Shown: positions 24,578-32,904 of the stretch, one piece after another | How positions within the stretch are numbered: the first letter of the stretch is position 1 | Layout of the letters: the number at the start of each line of letters is the position of its first letter | From: JANWWM01 sp046719715 | GTDB lineage: Bacteria; Bacteroidota; Chlorobiia; Chlorobiales; Thermochlorobacteraceae | DNA: 64,000 nucleotides | NCBI GenBank assembly: GCA_046719715.1 | Contig: JBDNCJ010000007.1 | Span: 7,497 to 71,496, forward strand | Reading direction: 5' to 3' | The notes under the pieces: model-generated | What the model was told of the DNA's origin: nothing | The model's database searches: none | Seen by the model: only the letters and a program-made list of their open reading frames with translations | Position numbers and translations under genes: made by a program

Positions 24578-27028
24578 TTAAGAATTCCCTATCGGCAGTT
24601 GAAGACGCACAATCACATTGCGCCCAACGTCGTCGGCATAGAGCCGAAATCGGCTGAGATAATCGCGATATCGAGCGTTGAAAAGATTTTGCGCCGACAC
24701 CACGATTTTGAGCGGCATAGAGCCGAGTTGAACGGTCGCACCTGCATTGAGTTCCCAAATCACATAGCCCGGCGGTGCCAGTGTCAAAAGGCGAAGAACT
24801 TGGTCATAGCGGCGTATTGCGTCTTGTTCTGAAAGTTCAGGAAACAAGCCCGCGATAAGTGAGTTGGGTTGTTGGAGCGTATCGCGTGTGATGAACGGCA
24901 CGCGTGTTTGTTGTCGTGCCGCTGTTGCGCCAAACTCAACGTAGGCGTCTTTAATCGATTGCGTCTCAAAGAGATGAATATGCGCCAGCAAGCGAAGCCT
25001 ATCTTGCGGCATGTTGATGGTCGGCTCATTTCGGTCAAGATTTTGCCCGCGAACAATCGAGAGCGTTGCATCAAGGCGAAGAAAGTCGAACAAAGCGTAT
25101 CGCGCCGTTGCGTCAATTCCCGTCAGGCGCGTGTCGGATTGGGCATAGCGATAGGCAGGGAAAAATCCCCGCAGGCTTTGAATCAAGCCCGTTGGTTCAA
25201 GGAAAATGAATCCAGAAATGTGATTGTAAAAGAGCGATGTTTCCAATTCAAGCCGTGCGCTTTGATGGCGGAGCGTGGCATCGAGGCTGTAACTTTGTTC
25301 AACGCCGATGTTGCGGTCGCCGACTTCATATTGCCCCGTGCCGTGATGCACGCCGTCGCTGTAAAGTTCATTGATGGAAGGCGGTCGCCACGCTGTTCCG
25401 ATATTGCCTGCAATAGACCATGTGCGCGAGAGTTGATACACCGCCCCGAAACTTGCCGTTACGGCTTGAAAAAGCCGTTGCTCATTAAGCGTAACTTGAC
25501 GCATCACGCTTCGGTCAAAAACGCGCGGCGACGCCCAAAGCAAGCGAACATCATAACGCAATCCAACATTAAAACTTACGTCGTCCAGCACATACTCTTC
25601 GCGAACAAACGCGCCGATGTTGAACGACTGAAACGGCGGAATCAGATAAGCCAAACTGCGACCGATGCTGTTGAACTGCGCCGTCGTTGAAATCCCGACC
25701 GTTCCGATGAAATTGCCAATCGGCATGTGGCGAAGTTTGATATCGAGTGAAGCAGTTGAAAGCAAAAGATTGAGCGAGGGAATGCCTAATCGGACGGCGG
25801 CGCGCTGTGCATCAAATTCTTTGCGCTGATTGAGTTGAAATCCAGCATCAAGGCTCAACGTGCCGAAAGAAAACGGCGCGAAAATCGTGCGCGACGAAAT
25901 TAAATCATGTGCGATTTCCTGTCGTGGTAATCCGATTTGGTAACTGAATGGTGCTTCTTGAAGCGCTTGAACGGGATTGCCAAGTTCAATGGCACGAACA
26001 AGGTCAGAAAAATTACCAACATGCGCACCGCGAAAAATGCCAAGTTCGGCAGTAAATCGGCTGTAATAGAGCGTCGTAACGCCCCAGTCGCGTTTCAAGC
26101 CAAGCATGATTGAACCGCTTAATTCGGAAAATCCCGTGTTGGCAATGATGTATTGCGGCGAAAAAGAATCACCCGCTTTGCGCCAAGAGCCTTGCAGTCG
26201 CACGCCGAAGCCGTTGGAAAACGACTGCTCGAGAAATCCTGAAATCGCGCCTTGACGGTTGTTTGCAAAAAGATTCACCGATGTTTCCCCGTGCAAACCT
26301 TCGGTGAGAAAGAGGGGTTTGGGCTCTGAACGAATGACGCCACCAATGGCATCGGCACCATATTCAACCGACGCCGCACCGCGCAAGAGTTGAATTTCTG
26401 AAGCGGAAAACGGGTCAATTTCCGGCGCATGTTCTTCGCCCCATTGCTGACCTTCCTGCTTGATGCCTGCGTTCATGATGATGAGGCGCTGTCCGTGCAA
26501 GCCACGCACGACGGGTTTGGCAATGGAAACGCCTGTCTGCAAAACGCTCACGCCCGCAAGGTTTTTGAGGCTTTCGCCGAAAGTCTGTCCGCGATGGGCA
26601 TCTAAATCTTCTTTCGTCATCACATCGAGCGACTGGGTGGATTCCATTAAGGCTTCTTTCTCTCTATCGGTTGAAACGGTGATTTCTTCGGTCTGAATCG
26701 CATCGGGTTCGAGGGCAAGATTGAGTTCTGTATCCGAAGTCAAAACAAGGCGAATCTGCCGCGTGCGATACCCAACGAAGCGAACTTGAAGGTCATAATT
26801 GCCTTTTGGAAGCAAGAGCGAATAAGTGCCATCGGATTTTGTCGTTGTGCCGCGTTTCAACGGCAGTGCAACAACACTTGCGCCGAAAAGCAACTCTTGC
26901 GTTTTTGCATCAACCACCTTGCCATAGAGCCTGTATTCATCAGGCTTGACAGCAAAAGAAGATTGCGCGTTCAAAGGCGCGATGAACTCCAACAAGAAAA
27001 CTAAAACGAAATAAATGTAACGACGCAT
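24578..27028 (-). CDS. TonB-dependent outer-membrane receptor, probable metal uptake
   Basis: 816 residues from ATG 27028. Order: signal peptide, an N-terminal carboxypeptidase-regulatory-like domain (YRLYGKVVDAKTQELLFGAS ... KSDGTYSLLLPKGNYDLQVRF), a plug (GESLKNLAGVSVLQTGVSIAKPVVRGLHGQR, quoted by ends) and a 22-strand-type barrel ending in GRNVIVRLQLPIGNS. The plug motif RGLHGQRLIIMNAG with GQQWGEEHAPEIDPF recalls receptors for zinc and other metals. Neighbours are a His-rich lipoprotein, a His/Cys-rich mini-protein and a MerC-like protein, all on the same strand, supporting a metal substrate. Confidence 0.85.
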   Translation of the reverse strand: MRRYIYFVLVFLLEFIAPLNAQSSFAVKPDEYRLYGKVVDAKTQELLFGASVVALPLKRGTTTKSDGTYSLLLPKGNYDLQVRFVGYRTRQIRLVLTSDTELNLALEPDAIQTEEITVSTDREKEALMESTQSLDVMTKEDLDAHRGQTFGESLKNLAGVSVLQTGVSIAKPVVRGLHGQRLIIMNAGIKQEGQQWGEEHAPEIDPFSASEIQLLRGAASVEYGADAIGGVIRSEPKPLFLTEGLHGETSVNLFANNRQGAISGFLEQSFSNGFGVRLQGSWRKAGDSFSPQYIIANTGFSELSGSIMLGLKRDWGVTTLYYSRFTAELGIFRGAHVGNFSDLVRAIELGNPVQALQEAPFSYQIGLPRQEIAHDLISSRTIFAPFSFGTLSLDAGFQLNQRKEFDAQRAAVRLGIPSLNLLLSTASLDIKLRHMPIGNFIGTVGISTTAQFNSIGRSLAYLIPPFQSFNIGAFVREEYVLDDVSFNVGLRYDVRLLWASPRVFDRSVMRQVTLNEQRLFQAVTASFGAVYQLSRTWSIAGNIGTAWRPPSINELYSDGVHHGTGQYEVGDRNIGVEQSYSLDATLRHQSARLELETSLFYNHISGFIFLEPTGLIQSLRGFFPAYRYAQSDTRLTGIDATARYALFDFLRLDATLSIVRGQNLDRNEPTINMPQDRLRLLAHIHLFETQSIKDAYVEFGATAARQQTRVPFITRDTLQQPNSLIAGLFPELSEQDAIRRYDQVLRLLTLAPPGYVIWELNAGATVQLGSMPLKIVVSAQNLFNARYRDYLSRFRLYADDVGRNVIVRLQLPIGNS

Positions 27029-27123
27029 GTTCAAATCGTTAAAAACCAAACGACCAAAGGCTTACAGGAAAAACCTTGCTTTAAGCAGTAGCAATCGTTT
27101 AAGATGGAATCAAAGGGGAGAGG

Positions 27124-27420
27124 TCATGAGAGGCAAGGCGGTGCGCGTGAGGGAAGGCGTGGCGAAAAGTGAATAATAAAGTGTGATGAAAAGGAAGGCT
27201 CAAATGAAATGCGTTCGGGAAGAAGATGTACGGCTTCAACCTTGTCAGAAGTATCGCAACTTTGAAGTGCGGATTTCATCGCGCAAATGTCGCAGTGTGC
27301 GTCGCTGTCGAAGACGTCGCTGATTGAAATCGTCTCGGAATGCGCGTGATGATGCGCAATGGTGAGTGAGACAAGCGAGAGCAAGAGGGAAAGAAAAATA
27401 TGGAACAAGAATTTGGTCAT
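27124..27420 (-). CDS. His/Cys-rich exported mini-protein of the metal operon
   Basis: 98 residues with an N-terminal signal or anchor (about 3-21), then HHHAH (23-27) and HCDIC (42-46) with a further Cys55. This looks like a small metal-binding or sensing peptide. It lies between the MerC-like gene and the TonB receptor gene on one strand with gaps of 9 and 95 bases. The C-terminal half (SHFIIHFSPRLPSRAPP) shows no motif. It recalls short DUF2946-like proteins found beside copper or zinc systems, but I cannot assign it. Confidence 0.65.
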   Translation of the reverse strand: MTKFLFHIFLSLLLSLVSLTIAHHHAHSETISISDVFDSDAHCDICAMKSALQSCDTSDKVEAVHLLPERISFEPSFSSHFIIHFSPRLPSRAPPCLS

Positions 27421-27429
27421 TGATTCGTG

Positions 27430-27831
27430 TTAATGCGCGCAATTTTTTTCATGCTTCATCATGCGATAATTCAAGACGTGCGACGTTGCAACAAGGCTTG
27501 CGCCAAATGAGACAATTAAAAATTCAAATGACTCCACTTGTTCTAAATGCCCTATGGCAATGATTCCAAATCCGACGCTGAGCGTTAAAATCGGAAGAAG
27601 ATTGTGGTGATGCTTCAAGTAACCGTGCGAAAGCGAAAGTGCGCCGATAATCAACCCTGAAACAATTAAGGTGGCTTCAAAAGCGGGGTGCGCAAGAAAA
27701 CTAAGACCAATCACAGGCAAAAGCGTCATCACAAAAGGCATTGCCAAACAATGCACGGCACAAATCGCCGACGCTGAAAAGCCGAGCGCGTCTAAATTGA
27801 TGAAGTCAAATAAACGAGGTTTCATAAACAT
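27430..27831 (-). CDS. MerC-family membrane protein
   Basis: 133 residues with four hydrophobic helices. The first helix carries CAVHC (24-28), the thiol motif of MerC-type carriers, and a further Cys lies in the tail (KHEKNC). The family was named for mercury uptake, yet here no merA, merP or merR is present and the neighbours point to uptake of a nutritional metal. It is the first gene of the four-gene minus-strand run. TGCAACT-C-ATTCGCA (27838-27852), just upstream, is an imperfect 7-1-7 palindrome that could be a Zur/Fur-type operator. Confidence 0.78.
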   Translation of the reverse strand: MFMKPRLFDFINLDALGFSASAICAVHCLAMPFVMTLLPVIGLSFLAHPAFEATLIVSGLIIGALSLSHGYLKHHHNLLPILTLSVGFGIIAIGHLEQVESFEFLIVSFGASLVATSHVLNYRMMKHEKNCAH

Positions 27832-27837
27832 ATCGTT

Positions 27838-27852
27838 TGCAACTCATTCGCA
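27838..27852. promoter_or_regulatory. Possible Zur/Fur-type operator upstream of the MerC-like gene
   Basis: TGCAACT-C-ATTCGCA has 7-1-7 dyad symmetry with 5 of 7 positions paired. It lies 7 bases before the MerC-like ATG, where a bound repressor would block initiation. The match is imperfect and no regulator gene is nearby, so this is a suggestion only. Confidence 0.2.
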
Positions 27853-27866
27853 TTTACAAAGAGGTC

Positions 27867-27902
27867 AAAAAAGAAGGCATTGAACATCAATGCATCAATG
27901 CC
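27867..27902 (-). terminator. Intrinsic terminator of the 63-residue gene
   Basis: GGCATTGA (27876-27883) pairs with TCAATGCC (27895-27902). On the minus strand the stem is followed by TTCTTTTTT (complement of 27867-27875). It separates the 63-residue gene from the metal operon. Confidence 0.75.
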
Positions 27903-27925
27903 TACATCTCATTGGTAGAGGGAAG

Positions 27926-28117
27926 TTACGCTTTCTTGAGTTCTTGTTCAAGAAACTTTATGTCGTCCATTTCAACCGGAATCTTGACGAACTTTTCGTT
28001 GAAACGCCACTGTCCCGTTTTGGGTGAGCGGCTGGAAACCACCATCTTCACCGATTTGAATTTAAGTTCTGATTTCTTTTTTGCGGCTTTATCCCCGAAC
28101 GATTGTTGCTTCGCCAT
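27926..28117 (-). CDS. 63-residue conserved-looking basic protein
   Basis: The product starts MAKQQSFGDKAAKKKSELKF, is Lys-rich in the first half and acidic-amphipathic at the end (MDDIKFLEQELKKA). The middle (VSSRSPKTGQWRFNEKFVKI) reads like a small beta-fold. No membrane segment is present. I do not recognise the family. It has a perfect promoter (28155-28185) and its own terminator, so it is a monocistronic, probably well-expressed gene. Confidence 0.72.
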   Translation of the reverse strand: MAKQQSFGDKAAKKKSELKFKSVKMVVSSRSPKTGQWRFNEKFVKIPVEMDDIKFLEQELKKA

Positions 28118-28154
28118 AGTGCGTGTTCAAATAGAGTGTTGAAAATTTGAGCCG

Positions 28155-28185
28155 CAAATATACGCTTTTCAAGGAAAGCCACAAA
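28155..28185 (-). promoter_or_regulatory. Bacteroidota-type promoter of the 63-residue gene
   Basis: On the minus strand this reads TTTG (28182-28185 complement), 19 bases, then TATATTTG (28155-28162 complement), a perfect TTTG-N19-TAnnTTTG. The start site would be near 28148, giving a leader of about 30 bases. Confidence 0.75.
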
Positions 28186-28245
28186 CGATTTTCATAATTG
28201 TTGTAACTTCACGCACTTATTTCAAAGACGTCAAAGCCTCTAAGT

Positions 28246-28902
28246 GTGATAGATTTTTTCGGACATATCGCCTTTGCCTTAATTGCAGTATCATACCTTG
28301 TCAGAGACATTTTCTACTTGCGAATTCTCTCAGTTGTGGCATGCACCGCTGGCATTATTTACAATTACTTTGCGCTTCCAGAGCCGCTCTGGACGCCCAT
28401 TTTTTGGAACAGCGTATTTATGGCGGTCAATATCGTTCAACTCTTCATCATTTGGCAAGAGCGCAGAGGCATTGAGTTCAGCGAAGAGCAGAAAGAAATG
28501 TATCAAATGATTTTCAAGAATTTTTCGCCGCTGGAATTTGCAAAACTGATGCGCCTGTCGCGATGGTTGAACATTGAACCGGGCATAACGCTGATTACGG
28601 AAAAGACGGAGACGAAATTCGTGTATCTGATTTACAACGGAGAAGTGAGCATTTTAGTTGGTGGTAAAGAAGTGGTACGCTTGAAAGATGGTGCATTCGT
28701 CGGCGAGATGAGTTTCATCACAGGGAACTTGCCCTCGGCGACTGTGAAAACCACAAAGCCGACACGCCTTATTGCGTGGTCAAAAGACGAATTGCGAGAC
28801 CTTCTGCACCGCAATCCCGCAATGGAAAGCACAATGCACGCCACCTTAGGCGCAGACCTCTCCAAAAAACTTGCCCCGTCTTCAACTGGTGCCGTCAAAT
28901 AG
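28246..28902 (+). CDS. Popeye-like membrane protein with cyclic-nucleotide-binding domain
   Basis: 218 residues from GTG 28246. Three hydrophobic helices (about 5-22, 27-44, 51-70) precede a cNMP-binding-type domain (about 85-200) with NGEVSILVGGKEVVRLKDGAFVGEMSF and LPSATVKTTKPTRLIAW, where the phosphate-binding Arg position of CRP-like proteins is filled by SATV and no Arg. This layout is that of Popeye-domain proteins, known mainly from animals and found in some bacteria. There is no DNA-binding helix, so it is not a CRP-type regulator. It is divergent from the 63-residue gene. Confidence 0.78.
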   Translation: MIDFFGHIAFALIAVSYLVRDIFYLRILSVVACTAGIIYNYFALPEPLWTPIFWNSVFMAVNIVQLFIIWQERRGIEFSEEQKEMYQMIFKNFSPLEFAKLMRLSRWLNIEPGITLITEKTETKFVYLIYNGEVSILVGGKEVVRLKDGAFVGEMSFITGNLPSATVKTTKPTRLIAWSKDELRDLLHRNPAMESTMHATLGADLSKKLAPSSTGAVK

Positions 28903-28916
28903 GAGCAATCAAACAA

Positions 28917-29396
28917 TCAGAAAAAATAGGCAATGGCGAAAAAGCCAATCATCGCGAAGTTGATTCCAAGTTTGGCGGCAATCGCAATCACCATGCCGAG
29001 CCATGTGCCTAATCCGACTTTTCCCGCCTGAATGGCGTCTCTTTTGACGATATACTCTCCTAAAAACGCACCGATAAAGGGAAAGGCGAACACGCCGAAA
29101 AATCCGAAGAAAATACCAAGCACCATGCCAATCATCGCGCCAAGCGTTGCAAAGGGCGACGCCCCCGTTTTTTCAACGCCGATTTTCGTTGCAATAAAGT
29201 CAATCGCAAAGGTCAATGCCGTCAGCGCGCCAAGAACTGTGAGTGGAATCCAGCCGACTTTCTCAAAGTCATTTGCCCATGCGCCGAACAGCAAGCCGAT
29301 GAAAACAAGTGGCGCGCCCGGAAGCATGGGCAAAATTGTTCCAACAAGTCCAACAAGAATACAAACGAAACACAGTATCCAAAAGAGAATTTCCAT
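28917..29396 (-). CDS. DUF456 membrane protein
   Basis: 159 residues from ATG 29396; the longer frame opens with TTG inside the proS stop. Glycine-rich membrane helices are arranged as in DUF456: VGLVGTILPMLPGAPLVFIG, then an amphipathic turn and GAMIGMVLGIFFGFFG with FIGAFLGEY. Function unknown in all members I recall. It follows proS by about 8 bases and is probably co-transcribed. Confidence 0.82.
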   Translation of the reverse strand: MEILFWILCFVCILVGLVGTILPMLPGAPLVFIGLLFGAWANDFEKVGWIPLTVLGALTALTFAIDFIATKIGVEKTGASPFATLGAMIGMVLGIFFGFFGVFAFPFIGAFLGEYIVKRDAIQAGKVGLGTWLGMVIAIAAKLGINFAMIGFFAIAYFF

Positions 29397-29404
29397 CGCA
29401 AAGG

Positions 29405-30847
29405 TCAATAGGCTTTCGCAAAGACGACTTTCATTTTAGACGGCTTGCCTGAATAGATACACTGACCTTCTTCAAGTAAGTTATATTGTTGGATAAAGTG
29501 TTCGTCGGTTGGGATACAGCGAATGGTGGCTTTGGTTTCTTCTTTGATTTTCGCTTCGGTTTCGGCGGTGCCGTCCCAATGGGCGATGGCGAAGCCTGTT
29601 TCGATTTGGGCTTTGAACTCGTCGTAGGTTTTGACCTCTTTTGTTTTTTCGGTGCGATAGGCTAAGGCGCGCTGAAAGAGTTGATGTTGAATATCGTTCA
29701 GGAGGGTTTTGATTTGCTCGGGCAAAGCAGAATCAAGTGGGAGAGTAATTTTTTCGCCGCTGTCGCGCCGAGCGACAACGCATTGATTTTTTTCGATGTC
29801 TTTCGCGCCGATTTCCAAGCGAAGCGGAATGCCTTGCAGTTCATATTCGGCGAATTTCCAGCCCGGCGTTTGTTGGTCGCTATCGTCAAGGAAAACGCCG
29901 ACGCCGTTTGCTTTTAAGAGTTTTGTGAGTTCATTGGCTTTTTCAAGCACGAGCGTTTTCGTATCGCCTTTGATAATGGGAACGATGACAACTTGGCGCG
30001 TGGCGAGTTTCGGCGGAAGCACCAAGCCCTTATCGTCGGAGTGCGCCATAATGAGCGCGCCGATAAGCCGTGTCGAGACGCCCCAACTTGTCGCCCAAAC
30101 ATACTCGAGCTGTCCATCTTTGGTTTGAAATTTGCAGTCGAAGGCTTTGGCGAAGTTTTGTCCCAAGTGGTGTGATGTGCCCGATTGCAAGGCTTTGCCG
30201 TCTTGCATCATGGCTTCAATGCAGTAGGTTTCTTTTGCGCCTGCGAATTTTTCCGATTCGGTTTTACGTCCAACAATCACAGGCAAAGCCATGAACTCTT
30301 CGGCGAAACGGCGATAGACTTCAATCATGCGCAAGACTTCTTCTTTGGCTTCTTGTTCGGTGGCGTGCGCCGTGTGACCCTCTTGCCAGAGAAACTCTGC
30401 GGTGCGTAAGAAGAGGCGCGTTCTCAATTCCCAGCGCACCACGTTCGCCCATTGATTGATGAGCAAGGGCAAATCGCGATACGATTGAATCCACTTCTTG
30501 TAAGTCGACCAAATAATTGTTTCTGATGTTGGGCGCACGTAAAGTTTCTCTGCTAATTCTTCGCCGCCGCCGTGCGTTACGACGGCACATTCAGGCGCAA
30601 AGCCTTCGATGTGGTCGGCTTCTTTTTGCATAAACGATTCTGGAATGAAGAGCGGGAAATAGGCATTGACGTGCCCCGTTTCCTTGAACATGGCGTCGAG
30701 CGCGGCTTGCATTTTTTCCCAAATCGCATAGCCATTGGGACGAATGACCATACAGCCGCGAACGTCGCTGTAATCGGCAAGTTTGGATTGGAGAACAACG
30801 TCAAGATACCACTGGGAGTAGTCCGAAGAACGAGGCGTAAGTTTCAC
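29405..30847 (-). CDS. proS: Prolyl-tRNA synthetase, archaeal/eukaryotic-like type
   Basis: 480 residues, charging tRNA-Pro in the cytoplasm. It begins SSDYSQWYLDVVLQSKLADY and has the class II core (RPTSETIIWSTYKKWI, VVRWELRTRLFLRTAEFLWQEGHTAHAT) followed by the anticodon-binding domain (VVIVPIIKG) and a C-terminal zinc-type extension ending in a Tyr (KVVFAKAY). The absence of the bacterial editing insertion and the terminal Tyr identify the ProS type 3 form, common in Bacteroidota. Gene order is proS-DUF456. Confidence 0.95.
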   Translation of the reverse strand: MKLTPRSSDYSQWYLDVVLQSKLADYSDVRGCMVIRPNGYAIWEKMQAALDAMFKETGHVNAYFPLFIPESFMQKEADHIEGFAPECAVVTHGGGEELAEKLYVRPTSETIIWSTYKKWIQSYRDLPLLINQWANVVRWELRTRLFLRTAEFLWQEGHTAHATEQEAKEEVLRMIEVYRRFAEEFMALPVIVGRKTESEKFAGAKETYCIEAMMQDGKALQSGTSHHLGQNFAKAFDCKFQTKDGQLEYVWATSWGVSTRLIGALIMAHSDDKGLVLPPKLATRQVVIVPIIKGDTKTLVLEKANELTKLLKANGVGVFLDDSDQQTPGWKFAEYELQGIPLRLEIGAKDIEKNQCVVARRDSGEKITLPLDSALPEQIKTLLNDIQHQLFQRALAYRTEKTKEVKTYDEFKAQIETGFAIAHWDGTAETEAKIKEETKATIRCIPTDEHFIQQYNLLEEGQCIYSGKPSKMKVVFAKAY

Positions 30848-30923
30848 TGTTGAGTAGTAACAAGTTTAGTTGTTTGGTGATTCGTGTTAAGTGTTGAAAA
30901 AGAAATCGGGAATTGACGCGCTT

Positions 30924-31008
30924 GGATTCCGTGCTTCGCTCAGAATGACCACGATATAATGGACAAGAGGCAGTCAATCAAATCGGTCATTCTGAACGGA
31001 GCGAAGCG
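30924..31008. repeat. Dispersed palindromic repeat, copy 1
   Basis: GGATTCC...CTTCGCTCAGAATGACC (30924-30950) is answered by GGTCATTCTGAACGGAGCGAAG (30985 onwards) in inverse orientation. The same words (GTCATTCTGA, GGATTCC, GAATGAC) recur at 53958-54050. It is a REP-like intergenic element. Confidence 0.65.
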
Positions 31009-31047
31009 TTAAGCGTGCAGATGCGGTCAACTTTAATCGGCTGTTTT

Positions 31048-31857
31048 TTACTTTTCGTTGAGCAGTTGTTCCATCATTTTGCGCTGTTCGGGCGGCATAT
31101 TTTTCAAGGCTTCCTTCATTTGCTTTTTTTCGGCGGGCGACATGTTTTTGATGCTTTCGCGCATTTGGGCTTTGGCTTCGTCGGGCATCATGTCCATGCC
31201 GGCGCCCATCAAGCCGCCTTCGGTTTTCTTGTAACCTTTGGGAATTTCAAATGTGGAGGCAGGCAGTTTGGACTTATTGATTTTGACAGCTTCCGTTTTG
31301 ACTTCTTCGGCAGTCCCCTTGTTGTTGATTTGTTTGAGCGGCATGCCTAAAACGCCTGCATCTTTGAGGGCTTTTTCAAGCCCGTCGGTTTGCGGATTTT
31401 GATTGAACTTCTTGAATGTTTCGTAATCGATGATGCCTTTGGCAATCCACATTTCCGTCTCGCCGTCGGAGTCGGTGATGCGGACGTGGTCGCAGTCGTA
31501 GCCGAGAATTTTTTCTTTGCCGAGTTTTTGAACCTTGTAGGTTTCTTTCGTCGGTATCATGCCTTGCGCCATTTTTTCCATTTCCTTCAAATCAATTTCG
31601 CTGTATGATTTTGATTTGTCGTTGATGAGATAAATAATGTTGGGATTATCCATTTTCATCAGCGATGCCATTTGCATTTGCATTTTTTCGGCGGAAATAT
31701 TCATTTCGGTTTTGACGGCGTTTTTACCGATGAGCATCGACATTGTTCCGCCACCCTCTGCCGCCGTAATTTTCATTTGAATTTCGCCTTCAAATTGCGC
31801 AGAGGCGGAAAAATTGAGCCAGCAGAGAAGCGTTGCGAGAAACAGTAATTTTTTCAT
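31048..31857 (-). CDS. DUF4412 exported protein
   Basis: 269 residues with a signal peptide (MKKLLFLATLLCWLNFSASAQ). The body shows DUF4412 features: FEGEIQMKITAAEGG, a conserved LGYDCDHVRITD stretch, and MWIAKGIIDYETF. The last 60 residues are a charged, Met-rich helix (MSPAEKKQMKEALKNMPPEQ and relatives), a coiled or amphipathic tail. Role unknown; these proteins are periplasmic or surface. A dispersed repeat lies just after its stop. Confidence 0.82.
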   Translation of the reverse strand: MKKLLFLATLLCWLNFSASAQFEGEIQMKITAAEGGGTMSMLIGKNAVKTEMNISAEKMQMQMASLMKMDNPNIIYLINDKSKSYSEIDLKEMEKMAQGMIPTKETYKVQKLGKEKILGYDCDHVRITDSDGETEMWIAKGIIDYETFKKFNQNPQTDGLEKALKDAGVLGMPLKQINNKGTAEEVKTEAVKINKSKLPASTFEIPKGYKKTEGGLMGAGMDMMPDEAKAQMRESIKNMSPAEKKQMKEALKNMPPEQRKMMEQLLNEK

Positions 31858-31911
31858 TGAGTTGCATGTTTGAAGTTAGAGAGGATTGAAGTTCGCACGA
31901 AACGCTCAAAT

Positions 31912-31937
31912 AAAAAAGCCGCCCAAGTCGGCGGCTT
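31912..31937 (-). terminator. Intrinsic terminator of the barrel gene at 31957
   Basis: AAGCCGCC (31916-31923) pairs perfectly with GGCGGCTT (31930-31937) across a 6-base loop, with a T-run on the minus strand (complement of 31912-31917). Confidence 0.85.
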
Positions 31938-31956
31938 GCACAAGTCTCAACCCGAT

Positions 31957-32592
31957 TTAGAAACTCAATCCCGCACCAACATTTGCTAAAAGCACATTTT
32001 GATTTTTGCCAAGCATGCGATACTTGACCTCCACATCAAAAACGATAGGAATGACGGGCAGTTTAATGCCGGTGCCGACACCAATCCCAAGTCCGCTTCC
32101 AGAAGTGGATTCGTCAAATCCGGGAAGCGTGATGCTGCCCTGCGTGAAAGCGTCGCGCTTTTGCTTGACGGAATTCAAGGTGTAATCAAGGCTGATGTAG
32201 GGGTCGATAATCGGCAGGAAGCCAATTGGAATGACTTCAACGCCCACGCCATACATCAGTGCCGTGATGTTCGTTTCAGGAAGCGTTACGCCTGGTGGAA
32301 GTGTAATATTAGGAAGGCTATTCAATTGGGACTTGCCTGTGGCGTAGTTGAAATGTCCGACGGCGTTGATGCCGAAGAGCGGAATCGGCAGTTTGTATTT
32401 GTATTTGACACCCGCGTTGAACCCTGCGCTAATTTCAGCGGCGGCTTGGGCTTGTTGCTGTTGCGAGCCGCTACCGGCATTTTTCAGCGCGTCGCCGCCG
32501 AAAGCGGAAACGCCGCCTGTAACATAAAGTTGGGCGTTTGAAATTGCAGGCACAAAGACGAGTGCAACGAGAAAAGCAAAAAGTTTTTTCAT
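31957..32592 (-). CDS. Small outer-membrane barrel protein, paralogue 2
   Basis: 211 residues with a signal peptide (MKKLFAFLVALVFVPAISNAQ). It shares the LPVIPIVFDVEVKYR segment and overall plan with the protein at 23391 and ends NVGAGLSF, a barrel terminus. A Gln/Ala-rich patch (SGSQQQQAQAAAE) near residue 40 is low complexity. Function unknown. It is a single gene with its own terminator. Confidence 0.78.
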   Translation of the reverse strand: MKKLFAFLVALVFVPAISNAQLYVTGGVSAFGGDALKNAGSGSQQQQAQAAAEISAGFNAGVKYKYKLPIPLFGINAVGHFNYATGKSQLNSLPNITLPPGVTLPETNITALMYGVGVEVIPIGFLPIIDPYISLDYTLNSVKQKRDAFTQGSITLPGFDESTSGSGLGIGVGTGIKLPVIPIVFDVEVKYRMLGKNQNVLLANVGAGLSF

Positions 32593-32904
32593 AAAGTTTG
32601 ACGGTTTGGTTTAAGAAAAATACCGTGTAAACGGTGCATTAAGTTATTGAAAGTTGCAAACCCATCAAAAGCATATCCAAAGTCGTGCCAAGTTCAAACG
32701 ACTCAAATCGTGCGCGAAAAGAGCGAGGCAAAGCGGATTGTCGCAAAGTGGCAACATCATCTCGATTGAGATGTCGTGAAAAAACAACACGAGGGCGCGA
32801 AAAAGTGCAGGGGTGAGTAACAGAGATGAAACGGATTCAACAGATGTGAGCAGATTATCCGTGCTTACCTGTTGAATCCGTTGGGTTGGCGTGTTTGTGT
32901 CGGC
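32593..32904. other. 312-base gap with a long inverted repeat
   Basis: AACGGATTCAACAG (32830-32843) and CTGTTGAATCCGTT (32869-32882) are perfect 14-base inverted arms around a 25-base loop. No T-run follows on either strand. A smaller stem, CATCTC/GAGATG, lies near 32755-32772. No coding frame was seen. The large hairpin sits 22 bases after the protease stop and may stabilise or end that transcript, or be a mobile palindrome. Confidence 0.55.
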
